From Clostridiaceae bacterium (lineage in GTDB: Bacteria > Bacillota > Clostridia > Acetivibrionales > DUMB01): DNA of 35,036 nucleotides. Shown here one piece after another: positions 15,984-23,721 of the stretch. The position numbers and the translations under genes were made by a program. The DNA lies in the NCBI GenBank assembly GCA_012840535.1, contig DULF01000107.1, positions 1 through 35,036 on the forward strand. Direction: 5' to 3'. A model generated the notes under the pieces. That model saw nothing but the letters and a program-made list of their open reading frames with translations. It was not told the origin of the DNA and did not search any database. Positions within the stretch are counted from its first letter, which is position 1, and the number at the start of each line of letters is the position of its first letter.

Positions 15984-17270
15984 CCTTATGGAAAGGTATG
16001 TGTCTCTATCCATCTTTTTGAACCCTTTAAAGCTTGGAAAAACATTTGCTTCAATAAGCCATAAGTTATTATCAGTGTCAATTGCTATATCAATGCCAAA
16101 TTCCGCAAAATGTTCTCCTGAATCATCCATAAACAAACAAAACTTTAAACATAAGTCATTTATTTGTTTTGAAATTGTATTAAAGTCTCCTGAAAAGGCC
16201 CGATGCAAAGCCTCATTCAGTGATAATGCGTAACCTCCTCTTGATATATTGGTCAGGTGGCTTCTATTGCTGGAAATTCTGCATTCAATGCCGGTACATC
16301 CCCATGTTTTATCCTTTCCTTTTTGCATAACAACCCTTATATCAAAAAGCGAATTGCCGATTCTTGCCAGGGGCAAGTATTTTTGAATAATATATTTATT
16401 AAATAAATTTTGATTAATTGCAAAAAATTTCTCAAAAGATTCCTTGTCATAAAGGACTGTAACTATTGGATTCCTATACCTGTAATCAGTAATTTTATAA
16501 ATCGTGTCATTCTTTTCGATAACGCATATCCCCCTGCCCCTTGACAAATCAACCGGCTTAAATATTACCTTACTGTGGCGGTCAATAAATTCCCTGACCT
16601 GGTCAAAGTTAAGGGATAATTCAGTTGGAGGAATGTGTTTGCATAATTCACTGTCCGTTCTTAAGTATTCAAATAATTCATATTTTGAGAAGCGGTAGGA
16701 ATTAAAAAGCCTTCCGCCGGTAATTTCCATCAGCATTTTTATATAAGAGGGATTTGAATGGAAATCCCTCCTGTAAATCACTTCAGGGAGCGGAAAACAT
16801 CCATATTCCCAGGATGATGCGGCAATATTGTAATACAGCCCGTACGCAATTCTTTTTTTCCAGTCAACGGATTTAGGTGAAAATGCATATATCAGCCCTC
16901 CAACTTTGTTGTATATCCCAAACCTGTCAGAATACTTCTCCATATGCCTGGGAGTATAGCGGTGGGTATGAATGCCAAGCAAAAAGCCTATAACCGGACC
17001 TATTGCTACACTGGAATCTGTCACCTTTACCCGATAAACCAATGATTCAGGTATCATTAGTTTTTTCATTAGCTTATCGGAAATCCTTATCCTGCCGGGT
17101 TTTTCAAAAGAACCGTCTCCCATTGTCAGGTCTTTTGAATATTCAACGCTTGATCTGACCGACATATCTCCAAATACTACATTATCCTGTATATAACCGC
17201 TCTTCTTTAATTGTGAAGGCAAATAAATTATTTCATACTCAGAAGGAACAACTTCAATTTTAGCCCACAT
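15936..17270 (-). CDS. YheC/YheD-type ATP-grasp protein (intact)
   Basis: This 444-residue protein has the family's N-terminal region (to about residue 110, 'VTDSSVAIGPVIGFLLGIHT') and a complete ATP-grasp domain. Visible elements are 'VIFKPVDLSRGRGICVI' (lysine and glycine loop), 'KYIIQKYLPLARIGNSLFDI', 'RVVMQKGKDKTWG', 'LTNISRGGYALS' and the metal-binding end 'FGIDIAIDTDNNLWLIEAN'. It should activate a carboxylate with ATP and join it to an amine; the substrate is unknown. ATG 17270 has AGGAG seven bases upstream and leaves a 13-base gap; a longer frame to 17330 would overlap the gene before it. It is the best candidate active ligase of the operon. Confidence 0.92.
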   Translation of the reverse strand: MWAKIEVVPSEYEIIYLPSQLKKSGYIQDNVVFGDMSVRSSVEYSKDLTMGDGSFEKPGRIRISDKLMKKLMIPESLVYRVKVTDSSVAIGPVIGFLLGIHTHRYTPRHMEKYSDRFGIYNKVGGLIYAFSPKSVDWKKRIAYGLYYNIAASSWEYGCFPLPEVIYRRDFHSNPSYIKMLMEITGGRLFNSYRFSKYELFEYLRTDSELCKHIPPTELSLNFDQVREFIDRHSKVIFKPVDLSRGRGICVIEKNDTIYKITDYRYRNPIVTVLYDKESFEKFFAINQNLFNKYIIQKYLPLARIGNSLFDIRVVMQKGKDKTWGCTGIECRISSNRSHLTNISRGGYALSLNEALHRAFSGDFNTISKQINDLCLKFCLFMDDSGEHFAEFGIDIAIDTDNNLWLIEANVFPSFKGFKKMDRDTYLSIRYTPLLYALSLTRFGE

Positions 17271-17283
17271 AGTCCTACTCCTT

Positions 17284-18267
17284 TTAATTCCCGGGTAAGG
17301 TGGCAAATACACCGTTCTCTGATAGTACATTTGCGTATTTCATGATATTTTTGCACAGTTTTATACGTACACTTCTGTTTTGTTTTTTACTTAACAGCCT
17401 GTCATCCCACCCACCGAAGTTCAGAAGGTAGGGGTTAGCACGCATATCCAGTACAAAATCAATAAAACAAATGCCAATGTCAGGAATAAAGCAATTTATA
17501 CAATCAATTATTTGCAAGGAAGCAGTGTCTATTTTTTTTGCAAGATTGTCATTAACAGTTTCATTATGCGAGATTATTGTTTTCAAAACAATTTCCCATT
17601 CACTGTCAGGTTTTTTTTGCATATAAGCTCTTACAACAAAAATTTTATTTTTATATGTGATCAGGCCTGGTGTCTTTAAAAGCAGCCATTTCCCTTTATG
17701 CACAATTGAATGGATTGTATCTTGAATATCAAACTTATGGCAACTGCTGCAACCATATAAACTATATAATTCAAAACCGTAATCGACCTTTTTGCTGTAA
17801 ATGATCCTGGACAAACTTGGCCTGTTTTCAGGTTTCAGTATAAAACTGCTTTTTTCTGAGATGCCGGTGTATGCGTCTTCCCTGGAATAATTTATAAAGG
17901 GAAGCACAAATTTTTTGGTTTTGCTGTTTGAAAGCAGCATCTCCATTATTTGCAACTGGTTAAACTGGTTTGTTGCATTGATTAAGGTAACATTTTCAAC
18001 CTCTAATAAGCTTCTTAATTTTTTTATGTCCGATTTTCTTTTCTGTACTGCAAAATTAAAAATAAGCATGGGGAGTGAAACCTTTACAGTACTAATTTTT
18101 TCTTCCGAAACCAGGCTCCCGAATACTGTTCTTTGCAGAAGGTTTGTATTTGGCATAGAAAAGACTATAACAGGTATTCTCTTTTCCTTGGCTACATTCT
18201 TAAATATATTATGTAAATACCTGCCAATAGTCTTTTCACTTTTTCTGTTGCATAAAATGCCAATCAT
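17284..18267 (-). CDS. Degenerate YheC/YheD-like ATP-grasp protein
   Basis: This protein of about 327 residues keeps the outline of the neighbouring ATP-grasp proteins: 'SSFILKPENRPSLSRII' matches the ATP-lysine strand, 'IFVVRAYMQKKPDSEWEIV' matches 'FDIRVVMQKG', and 'GICFIDFVLDMRANPYLLN' matches the last strand. It lacks the GRGI glycine loop, and the metal-binding 'LIEAN' is replaced by 'LLNFG', so both usual ligands are gone. A CxxC ('YGCSSCHKF') stands where the loop would be. It also lacks the N-terminal barrel of its paralogues. It is probably a non-catalytic partner. Start ATG 18267 has GGAG nine bases upstream; an earlier ATG at 18327 overlaps the previous gene and lacks a site. Confidence 0.7.
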   Translation of the reverse strand: MIGILCNRKSEKTIGRYLHNIFKNVAKEKRIPVIVFSMPNTNLLQRTVFGSLVSEEKISTVKVSLPMLIFNFAVQKRKSDIKKLRSLLEVENVTLINATNQFNQLQIMEMLLSNSKTKKFVLPFINYSREDAYTGISEKSSFILKPENRPSLSRIIYSKKVDYGFELYSLYGCSSCHKFDIQDTIHSIVHKGKWLLLKTPGLITYKNKIFVVRAYMQKKPDSEWEIVLKTIISHNETVNDNLAKKIDTASLQIIDCINCFIPDIGICFIDFVLDMRANPYLLNFGGWDDRLLSKKQNRSVRIKLCKNIMKYANVLSENGVFATLPGN

Positions 18268-18301
18268 TTGCTTCATCTCCGATTTTAAAATAGTACTTGC
18301 A

Positions 18302-18613
18302 TTATTCTTCCAGATCTTCATCTTCATTAAAGTCCATTATTTTTTGAAGCAGTTTTTCTGCATCTTCAAGTTTGAATTGAATCAGCATCTGCAACCTGGC
18401 TACGTTTTTTATAATACTGTTCACCGATTCATTTACAGAAACCAACTCATCTACATCACATGCCACATTTTTTGTTTTCTGGATTATTTCACCCTCTGAA
18501 TTTAGAATATTTGATAAAGCAGCCTCTTCCATTGCAATGGAATTGATGATATCCGTGATTGCTTGTTCAAGGCTTACAGATAGAATTGGAATTTGAGACA
18601 TGGACATATGCAT
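18302..18613 (-). CDS. Small helical protein ('SIAxEEAALSNILNSEGE' family)
   Basis: This 103-residue, mostly helical protein contains 'IINSIAMEEAALSNILNSEG' followed by 'EIIQK'. The same pattern occurs in many spore-former proteins, alone or at the end of collagen-like and exosporium-type proteins. The second half ('VNSIIKNVARLQMLIQFKLE') resembles residues about 70-90 of the protein at 13254-14408. The tail is acidic. A structural or assembly role in the spore envelope is inferred from context. ATG 18613 has GGGGG nine bases upstream. It lies inside the operon between the DUF2156 and degenerate ATP-grasp genes. Confidence 0.75.
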   Translation of the reverse strand: MHMSMSQIPILSVSLEQAITDIINSIAMEEAALSNILNSEGEIIQKTKNVACDVDELVSVNESVNSIIKNVARLQMLIQFKLEDAEKLLQKIMDFNEDEDLEE

Positions 18614-18644
18614 TTTTAAATACCCCCATAAAAACATATCAATA

Positions 18645-18653
18645 TAGATTATG
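18645..18653 (-). promoter_or_regulatory. Possible internal sporulation -10 element
   Basis: The minus strand reads CATAATCTA, a perfect match to the sigma-K -10 (CATAnnnTA), about 30 bases before ATG 18613. No AC is at the expected -35 position (TC instead), so it is weaker than the operon promoter at 21089-21116. Confidence 0.3.
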
Positions 18654-18686
18654 CAGTGTTAACATAATATGATACACGTTATCTTA

Positions 18687-19658
18687 TTATCTTAACTGAA
18701 TTTCATATCTTTTTAAGTTTAGCACCGGCCTGAATTTATCTTTGAAAGCTCTTAGCCCTCCAGGTCCAAGATCACTTCCTGTGTTCATATATTCTATACG
18801 CGGATTAACCTTGTTTATTTTACGGGCAAACTCAACAATCAAAAATTCAGATAAACCATCATACCCATACATGAATTTTGACAGGCATCCCCATGACTGT
18901 CCTGTAGGTAATTCGCTGCCGGAAACCAGACCTATGATTTTGCCGCCATCCTCTACCAGCAGGATAATATGATTCAATTCTTTGTAGTGTTTGATTATCT
19001 CACGGAAATAGACTTTGTCAAATATTCTTGAGTATTTTTTGCCTGAAGTATTTCTCCAATGCTCGCCTAGCTGTATTACCTTTTCAAAGTCATCAGGCCT
19101 ATACTCTCTTACAGTTATATTGCGGTAAAGGTTGCGAAACCTATTTATTTTTTTCCTTACGCTTCTGAATTCTTTCCCTTCCAAAGCAACAAGTTTTTTG
19201 ACCGAAAAATGCTTTTCCAAACCTACCAAAGGAACCGCTTTGAAATGTTCATTATATAATGCCGATTTTTTTAAAAATTCCAGCTGCATGCTGTTTACCA
19301 TTCTTACAACTGACTTTGACTTATCGTGGTTATTCCACTTATAACAATACATCAGACATTTCATTAATACATTCACTACATCTTCAGGCTTTCCCTTGCC
19401 AAAAGGCAGGCACATCAGATATAGCGTACCCTTTCTTGAATATGCGAATGTAACCAACATTCCGTCAATGATTTTCCAAAGTATCTTTTTGCTGCTTGAC
19501 TGTCCCGACGCCCACAGGTATGCAAAGTTTGACGACCAGAGATTAGCCGGATAAGCGGTGTTTTTAATGAACTCATCATACATTCTAATATCTTCCAGTT
19601 TTATTTCGTTAAAGCTCCAACTGCCAAGTTGTATATTATTTGATGAAAACACGGACAA
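18687..19658 (-). CDS. DUF2156 / LPG-synthase-C-like acyltransferase
   Basis: This 323-residue protein matches the DUF2156 type, the doubled GNAT fold of the catalytic end of lysyl-phosphatidylglycerol synthases and related to Fem aminoacyl transferases. Visible points are 'LWSSNFAYLWASGQSSS' early, 'EGKEFRSVRKKINRFRNLY' (basic substrate-binding helix), 'IILLVEDGGKIIGLVSGSEL' and 'RIEYMNTGSDLGPGGLRAFK' near the end. Known relatives move an amino acid from aminoacyl-tRNA to a lipid or peptide; the acceptor here is unknown. No membrane part is present. The start is TTG 19658 with AAGGAG ten bases upstream, 14 bases after the MurF-like gene, clearly the same operon. Confidence 0.85.
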   Translation of the reverse strand: MSVFSSNNIQLGSWSFNEIKLEDIRMYDEFIKNTAYPANLWSSNFAYLWASGQSSSKKILWKIIDGMLVTFAYSRKGTLYLMCLPFGKGKPEDVVNVLMKCLMYCYKWNNHDKSKSVVRMVNSMQLEFLKKSALYNEHFKAVPLVGLEKHFSVKKLVALEGKEFRSVRKKINRFRNLYRNITVREYRPDDFEKVIQLGEHWRNTSGKKYSRIFDKVYFREIIKHYKELNHIILLVEDGGKIIGLVSGSELPTGQSWGCLSKFMYGYDGLSEFLIVEFARKINKVNPRIEYMNTGSDLGPGGLRAFKDKFRPVLNLKRYEIQLR

Positions 19659-19672
19659 GAATACCCATCTCC

Positions 19673-21055
19673 TTACTTTTTAATAGTTATTCTATCCATC
19701 AGGTCATTACAAGAAGCCAGCATTGATGTCTTAACAAGGGCAATGGACTTATCATCCAAGACCTTATTAAGAATTTCATATGCCTGTTCCGAATTTTTGC
19801 AGAAATATACATCCTGCTCTTTCATACCTTTTTCCAATGCCCCGCGGGCAATCTCTTCAGCTCCGTTACCTAACGCAACCAGCTTATTTATTCTCATACG
19901 GGCTGCTTTAGCTCCGATTTCGTAGTGAAATTCATTGCTGTGTTTACCAAGAAGAGACATTTTACCCAGAACCGCAATTGTTTTTTTGCCTCTCGAAAGG
20001 CGTTTAAGGAGTTTTAAGGCTGATTCCGCTGAGGTAGGATTGGTTGACCATGTATCATCTACTATTATGCTTCCGTTAATACCCTCGTTGAATTCGAAAT
20101 GCTTTTCAACATTTTCGAAAGATTCAAGCCTGCGTCCTGCCTCTTCTATATCAAAACCAACAGCATATGCCGCAGCAATGGCAGCAGCAGCATTATACAC
20201 GTTGAACTCAGCGTGGCCGGGAATAACAAAATTGTAAACTTTATCATTATGCTGCATTGAAAACTTTATACCTTTTTTGACATGTCTGGTTTTAATAATT
20301 TTAAAATGCGATTTGTCACTATAGCCAAAATAAATAATGTTGCCTTTGAATTTGCTAAAATCTATCTTTTTTATATTTTCGTCATCCGCATTTAAAATAA
20401 TAGTCCCTTTATAACCAAGCCCCTCAAGGAATTCGGCTTTTCCTTTAATATATGCATCTAGGCTTCCAAAACCTTGCAGGTGATCAATCCCTATATTGGT
20501 TATAACGCCTACCTGAGGTTTAAAATACCTGGAAGATAATAATAAATCTCCAGGATAAGCAACTCCCATTTCAAATACTGCTGCCTGCGTATCATCGTCC
20601 ATGCTAAGTAAATATCCTAAATGGCGGAATGCAGAATTGTAGCTCTTGTAGGTTGCGTTAACCTTTAAACGCCCTGAGAGGATGTGCTTGATCATTTCTT
20701 TTGTGGTTGTTTTTCCGCAAGTACCTGTAACACCAATAACAGGGATATCAAAAAGATTTCTATAGAATTCAACAAACTTCCAGTAAGCTTTACTTATATC
20801 AGGTACCCGGATGACTGTAATATTACTGCCGATAAAAGCAAAATCAAAAGGCTTTTCCGTTACCACTGCGCACCGGCAATTTTTTAGTTTTATGCCCGGA
20901 TTTATATCATCATTATGGTATAAGTCAAAAAGCAGAACACCCCGGCCTAATCTCCTTCGCTTTGTAGCGAAATTGTCAACTGTTATATCTTTAGTGCCTT
21001 GAAAAACTTCTCCGCCTATTTCACTAATAATTGTCTTCAAAGGCAAACTCTTCAT
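19673..21055 (-). CDS. MurF-like Mur ligase (divergent paralogue)
   Basis: This 460-residue ATP-dependent peptide ligase carries the Mur P-loop 'GVTGTCGKTTTKEMI', 'VFEMGVAYPGDLLL', 'VGVITNIGIDHLQGFGSLDA' and 'ILNADDEN'. The C-terminal domain has 'IVDDTWSTNPTSAESALKLL' and 'IAVLGKMSLLGKHSNEFH'. Standard MurF adds D-Ala-D-Ala to UDP-MurNAc-tripeptide. Here the N-terminal nucleotide-sugar-binding region is unusual ('ITVDNFATKRRRLGRGVLLF' instead of the DSR..LFVAL..G..DGH pattern), and the 'DDxYNANPxS' motif reads 'DDTWSTNPTS'. A different substrate is therefore likely. It heads a six-gene operon with ATP-grasp and DUF2156 genes behind a sigma-K-like promoter. AAAGGAG precedes ATG 21055. Confidence 0.88.
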   Translation of the reverse strand: MKSLPLKTIISEIGGEVFQGTKDITVDNFATKRRRLGRGVLLFDLYHNDDINPGIKLKNCRCAVVTEKPFDFAFIGSNITVIRVPDISKAYWKFVEFYRNLFDIPVIGVTGTCGKTTTKEMIKHILSGRLKVNATYKSYNSAFRHLGYLLSMDDDTQAAVFEMGVAYPGDLLLSSRYFKPQVGVITNIGIDHLQGFGSLDAYIKGKAEFLEGLGYKGTIILNADDENIKKIDFSKFKGNIIYFGYSDKSHFKIIKTRHVKKGIKFSMQHNDKVYNFVIPGHAEFNVYNAAAAIAAAYAVGFDIEEAGRRLESFENVEKHFEFNEGINGSIIVDDTWSTNPTSAESALKLLKRLSRGKKTIAVLGKMSLLGKHSNEFHYEIGAKAARMRINKLVALGNGAEEIARGALEKGMKEQDVYFCKNSEQAYEILNKVLDDKSIALVKTSMLASCNDLMDRITIKK

Positions 21056-21088
21056 TGCATTACTTACTCTCCTTTGAAAATCTAGTAT

Positions 21089-21116
21089 TATATTATGTAA
21101 ATCCTAAATGAAATGT
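21089..21116 (-). promoter_or_regulatory. Sigma-K-like promoter of the MurF/ATP-grasp operon
   Basis: On the minus strand AC (21116-21115), exactly 17 bases, then CATAATATA (21097-21089). This is a full match to AC-N17-CATAnnnTA. The start would be near 21082, about 27 bases before ATG 21055. It supports late mother-cell expression, though sigma-E has a similar -10 sequence. Confidence 0.55.
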
Positions 21117-21130
21117 GTTATGGAAAAAAG

Positions 21131-21195
21131 AATTGGGGCAACCCTGCTCTTTACAGAGCAGGACTGTCCCTATACCATTACAGCAGGATTGTTTC
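21131..21195. repeat. Palindromic intergenic repeat
   Basis: CTGCTCT-TTAC-AGAGCAG (21144-21161) is a perfect hairpin. Outer arms CAACCCTGCT (21139-21148) and AGCAGGATTG (21182-21191) can pair instead, nearly perfectly. The element also has the GGACTGTCCC motif seen in other repeats of the window. It sits between the citrate synthase terminator and the operon promoter. Confidence 0.6.
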
Positions 21196-21201
21196 TAAAT
21201 G

Positions 21202-21239
21202 AAAAAAGTGGAGGGCTGTCACTCCTCAAGTCCCTCCAC
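21202..21239 (-). terminator. Intrinsic terminator after citrate synthase
   Basis: GTGGAGGG (21208-21215) pairs with CCCTCCAC (21232-21239). On the minus strand the stem is followed by six T. It lies 35 bases after the citrate synthase stop. Confidence 0.85.
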
Positions 21240-21274
21240 CATTAACTTAACTGCATACTTTAACGGAAATTGTG

Positions 21275-22639
21275 CTACCTTTCATTCAATGGAACATATT
21301 TGCGTCTGGGTGCAATGCTCTTATACGCCGGCCTGATAATTTTACCGCTGTTTACAATCTCTTCAATGCGATGGGCGCTCCAGCCTGCTATTCTTGCAAC
21401 AGCAAAAATCGGCGTAAACAGTTCTGCCGGGATATTAAGCATTCTGTATACAAAACCGGAATAAAAGTCTACATTTGCGCTTACTCCCTTGTACATTTTG
21501 CGTTCCTTCGCTATTACCTGGGGAGCCAGTCTTTCCACCCTTGAATATAAATTAAACTCATCCTCCAATCCCTTGCTTTTTGCAAGCTGAGCAACATGTT
21601 CCTTAAATATTACGGCACGAGGATCAGATATCGAGTATACGGCATGCCCTATTCCATAAATCAGCCCGCTACGGTCAAAAGCTTGCTTGTTGAGGATTTT
21701 ATGCAGATAGTTTGCTATTTCTTCTTCATCATTCCAGTCTTTCACATTTTCTTTTATATCTTCGAACATCTGGACAACTTTAATATTCGCCCCGCCGTGT
21801 CTGGGTCCTTTAAGGGAACCTAACGCTGCAGAAATTACTGAATACGTGTCAGTTCCTGATGATGTAACTACATGAGTTGTAAAGGTTGAGTTGTTGCCGC
21901 CGCCGTGCTCAGCATGGAGCACAAGAGCAAGGTCAAGCAATGTTGCTTCCAGTTTTGTAAATGTACTGTCGGGTCTTAACATGTGCAGAATATTTTCCGC
22001 AGTGCTCAAATCTGCTCTCGGGCTATGTATGAAAAGGCTTTTTCCTTTATGATAATGTGCATAAGCCTGGTAGCCATAGACCGCAAGTAAGGGAAAGCTT
22101 GCAATCAATTGCAGGCACTGTCTCAATACATTTTTTACTGAGATGTCGTCAGCTTTATCGTCGTAACTGTACAGGGCTAATACACTTCTTGACAACACAT
22201 TCATCATATCTTTGCTGGGCGCCTTCATAATTATGTCGCGAACAAAACTTTTCGGCAGACTTCTGTAGCTTGCAAGCATTTGTCCGAAACTCTCCAAAGC
22301 ATTTCTGTCCGGAAGCTCCCCGAACAGAAGTAAATAGCAAGTCTCTTCAAAACCAGGACGTCCATCATCCAGAAAACCTTTCACAATATCTTCTATATCA
22401 ATTCCTCTATAAAACAATTTACCTGGTACCGGAATCATTTCGTTCTCATCAATAATATATGAATGAACTTCACCAATTTCAGTCAATCCGGCAAGCACTC
22501 CCCTGCCACTTATATCGCGAAGCCCTCTTTTTACATCATATTTTTTATATAACTCAGGATCAATATAGCTGCACTTTTCCGCCTTGCTGCTTAATTTATC
22601 GAGCATATTGTTCAAATTTTCGCAAAAATCTTTTTCCAT
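21275..22639 (-). CDS. gltA: Citrate synthase
   Basis: This 454-residue protein is a (Si)-type citrate/methylcitrate synthase joining oxaloacetate and acetyl-CoA. Catalytic regions are visible: 'LVLHAEHGGGNNSTFT' (first His), 'LGSLKGPRHGGANIKV', 'SGLIYGIGHAVYSISDPRA' (second His and CoA contact) and 'NVDFYSGFVYRMLNIP' (Asp). The N-terminal extension of about 60 residues and total length are as in many clostridial homologues. The genomic neighbours give no clue to citrate versus methylcitrate preference. GGGGTG precedes ATG 22639; a terminator follows the stop. It is divergent from the LysM/SleB gene and probably monocistronic. Confidence 0.93.
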   Translation of the reverse strand: MEKDFCENLNNMLDKLSSKAEKCSYIDPELYKKYDVKRGLRDISGRGVLAGLTEIGEVHSYIIDENEMIPVPGKLFYRGIDIEDIVKGFLDDGRPGFEETCYLLLFGELPDRNALESFGQMLASYRSLPKSFVRDIIMKAPSKDMMNVLSRSVLALYSYDDKADDISVKNVLRQCLQLIASFPLLAVYGYQAYAHYHKGKSLFIHSPRADLSTAENILHMLRPDSTFTKLEATLLDLALVLHAEHGGGNNSTFTTHVVTSSGTDTYSVISAALGSLKGPRHGGANIKVVQMFEDIKENVKDWNDEEEIANYLHKILNKQAFDRSGLIYGIGHAVYSISDPRAVIFKEHVAQLAKSKGLEDEFNLYSRVERLAPQVIAKERKMYKGVSANVDFYSGFVYRMLNIPAELFTPIFAVARIAGWSAHRIEEIVNSGKIIRPAYKSIAPRRKYVPLNER

Positions 22640-22784
22640 ATAATTACACCCCGCAGAAAATCTTTTTAATTCTTTTTTCTATAATAGATTCTCCAAATAA
22701 TAAAAAAATCCTACTGATTTTTAAAATAATGTTTAATGGGGTTATTACCATTTATTTCAGGTAGATTTAAACATTAATCGTTGT

Positions 22785-22790
22785 TATAAT
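22785..22790 (+). promoter_or_regulatory. -10 element upstream of the riboswitch
   Basis: A perfect TATAAT lies about ten bases before the riboswitch begins. The matching -35 region is weak (TAGATT at 22762-22767). Confidence 0.45.
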
Positions 22791-22794
22791 AGCA

Positions 22795-22920
22795 TGCGAC
22801 AAAAAAAGCCGAATCTCCCGCAAGGGAGTACGGGGGATGAATTTCCAGGGGTGAATCTCCATAATAACAGGAGTAGGGATTCCTCATCCCGAACCCGTCA
22901 ACTAACCCCGGAGGCTAAAG
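22795..22920 (+). promoter_or_regulatory. c-di-AMP riboswitch (ydaO/yuaA type)
   Basis: The leader contains the ydaO-yuaA hallmarks in order: GCCGAATC (22808-22815), GGGGTGAATC (22849-22858), then CCGAACCCGTCAACTAACC followed by CGGAGGCT before the gene. These elements bind cyclic di-AMP and usually lie ahead of cell-wall hydrolase or potassium transport genes, normally turning expression off. Its 3' end almost touches the ribosome site GGGGG (22920-22924), and CCCC (22906-22909) could pair with it. No separate terminator is seen, so translational control is likely here. Confidence 0.9.
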
Positions 22921-22932
22921 GGGGAATGTATT

Positions 22933-23715
22933 ATGTTGAGGTTTAATTTTAAAAAAATTAAAGCTTATTTATTAGTATTGCCTTTAACGGTATTATTTTT
23001 TTCACAGGCAGCTTTCGCAGCAAGCTACACAGTAGTCAGCGGGGATTCTCTATACAAAATCAGCAACAAGTTCAATACAACGGTAAGTTACATTAAGCAA
23101 ATCAACAAGCTTACAAGTGACACAATTTATCCAGGACAGGTATTGGACGTACCTGCAAAAGTTTATACAGTAAAAAGCGGCGATACACTGTTTTTAATCA
23201 GCAAAAGCCACAATATATCGCTTTCGGCGCTGCGAGCTACAAACAACAAATGGGATGATCTGATTTTCCCTGGCCAGAAGCTTTTGATACCTAATGCCTC
23301 TTCGACCGGTGGAAATCAGTCCGGAACGTCGAATAAGGCTGTTATACCATACAGTTCATATGAATTCGATCTTCTGGCAAGATTGATAACAGCTGAAGCT
23401 GAAGGTGAGCCATATCAAGCTCAGGTCGCAGTGGGCGCTGTTATTGTAAACAGGGTAAAAGATCCTCGTTTTCCTAATACAATCAGCGGAGTAATTTATG
23501 AAGTGTCCGGCGGATACTACCAGTTCACTCCCGTGCTAAACGGCCGGATTAACATGCCCGCAACACAGTCAGCCAAAAATGCGGCTTATGAGGCGCTTCA
23601 CGGAGCTGACCCATCTAACGGGGCGTTATATTTCTTTGATGTTACCGCAACAAACAAATGGTTATGGTCAAAGCCCATAACCGCAAAAATAGGCAAAATG
23701 GTTTTTGTGGTGTAA
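22933..23715 (+). CDS. LysM-repeat cell-wall hydrolase (SleB/CwlJ-type)
   Basis: This 260-residue secreted protein has a signal peptide (about residues 1-30, hydrophobic 'AYLLVLPLTVLFFSQAAFAA'). Two LysM peptidoglycan-binding domains follow (about 31-74 and 77-120, both with 'SGDxLxxIS' and 'IxPGQxLxxP'), then a short S/G/N linker and a Hydrolase_2 domain (about 150-258). 'RLITAEAEGEPYQAQVAVGA' carries the likely catalytic Glu of the SleB lytic-transglycosylase type. It would cut glycan strands of peptidoglycan. The c-di-AMP riboswitch links it to cell-wall and osmotic homeostasis rather than strictly to germination. Start ATG 22933 has GGGGG eight bases upstream. Confidence 0.94.
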   Translation: MLRFNFKKIKAYLLVLPLTVLFFSQAAFAASYTVVSGDSLYKISNKFNTTVSYIKQINKLTSDTIYPGQVLDVPAKVYTVKSGDTLFLISKSHNISLSALRATNNKWDDLIFPGQKLLIPNASSTGGNQSGTSNKAVIPYSSYEFDLLARLITAEAEGEPYQAQVAVGAVIVNRVKDPRFPNTISGVIYEVSGGYYQFTPVLNGRINMPATQSAKNAAYEALHGADPSNGALYFFDVTATNKWLWSKPITAKIGKMVFVV

Positions 23716-23721
23716 GGTCAA

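Noticed and set aside
17915-18499. Long plus-strand open frame (194 codons) opposite the ATP-grasp and small helical protein genes
   Set aside because: It has no ribosome site, a low-complexity F/I/L-rich translation, and lies fully antisense to two genes with better support.
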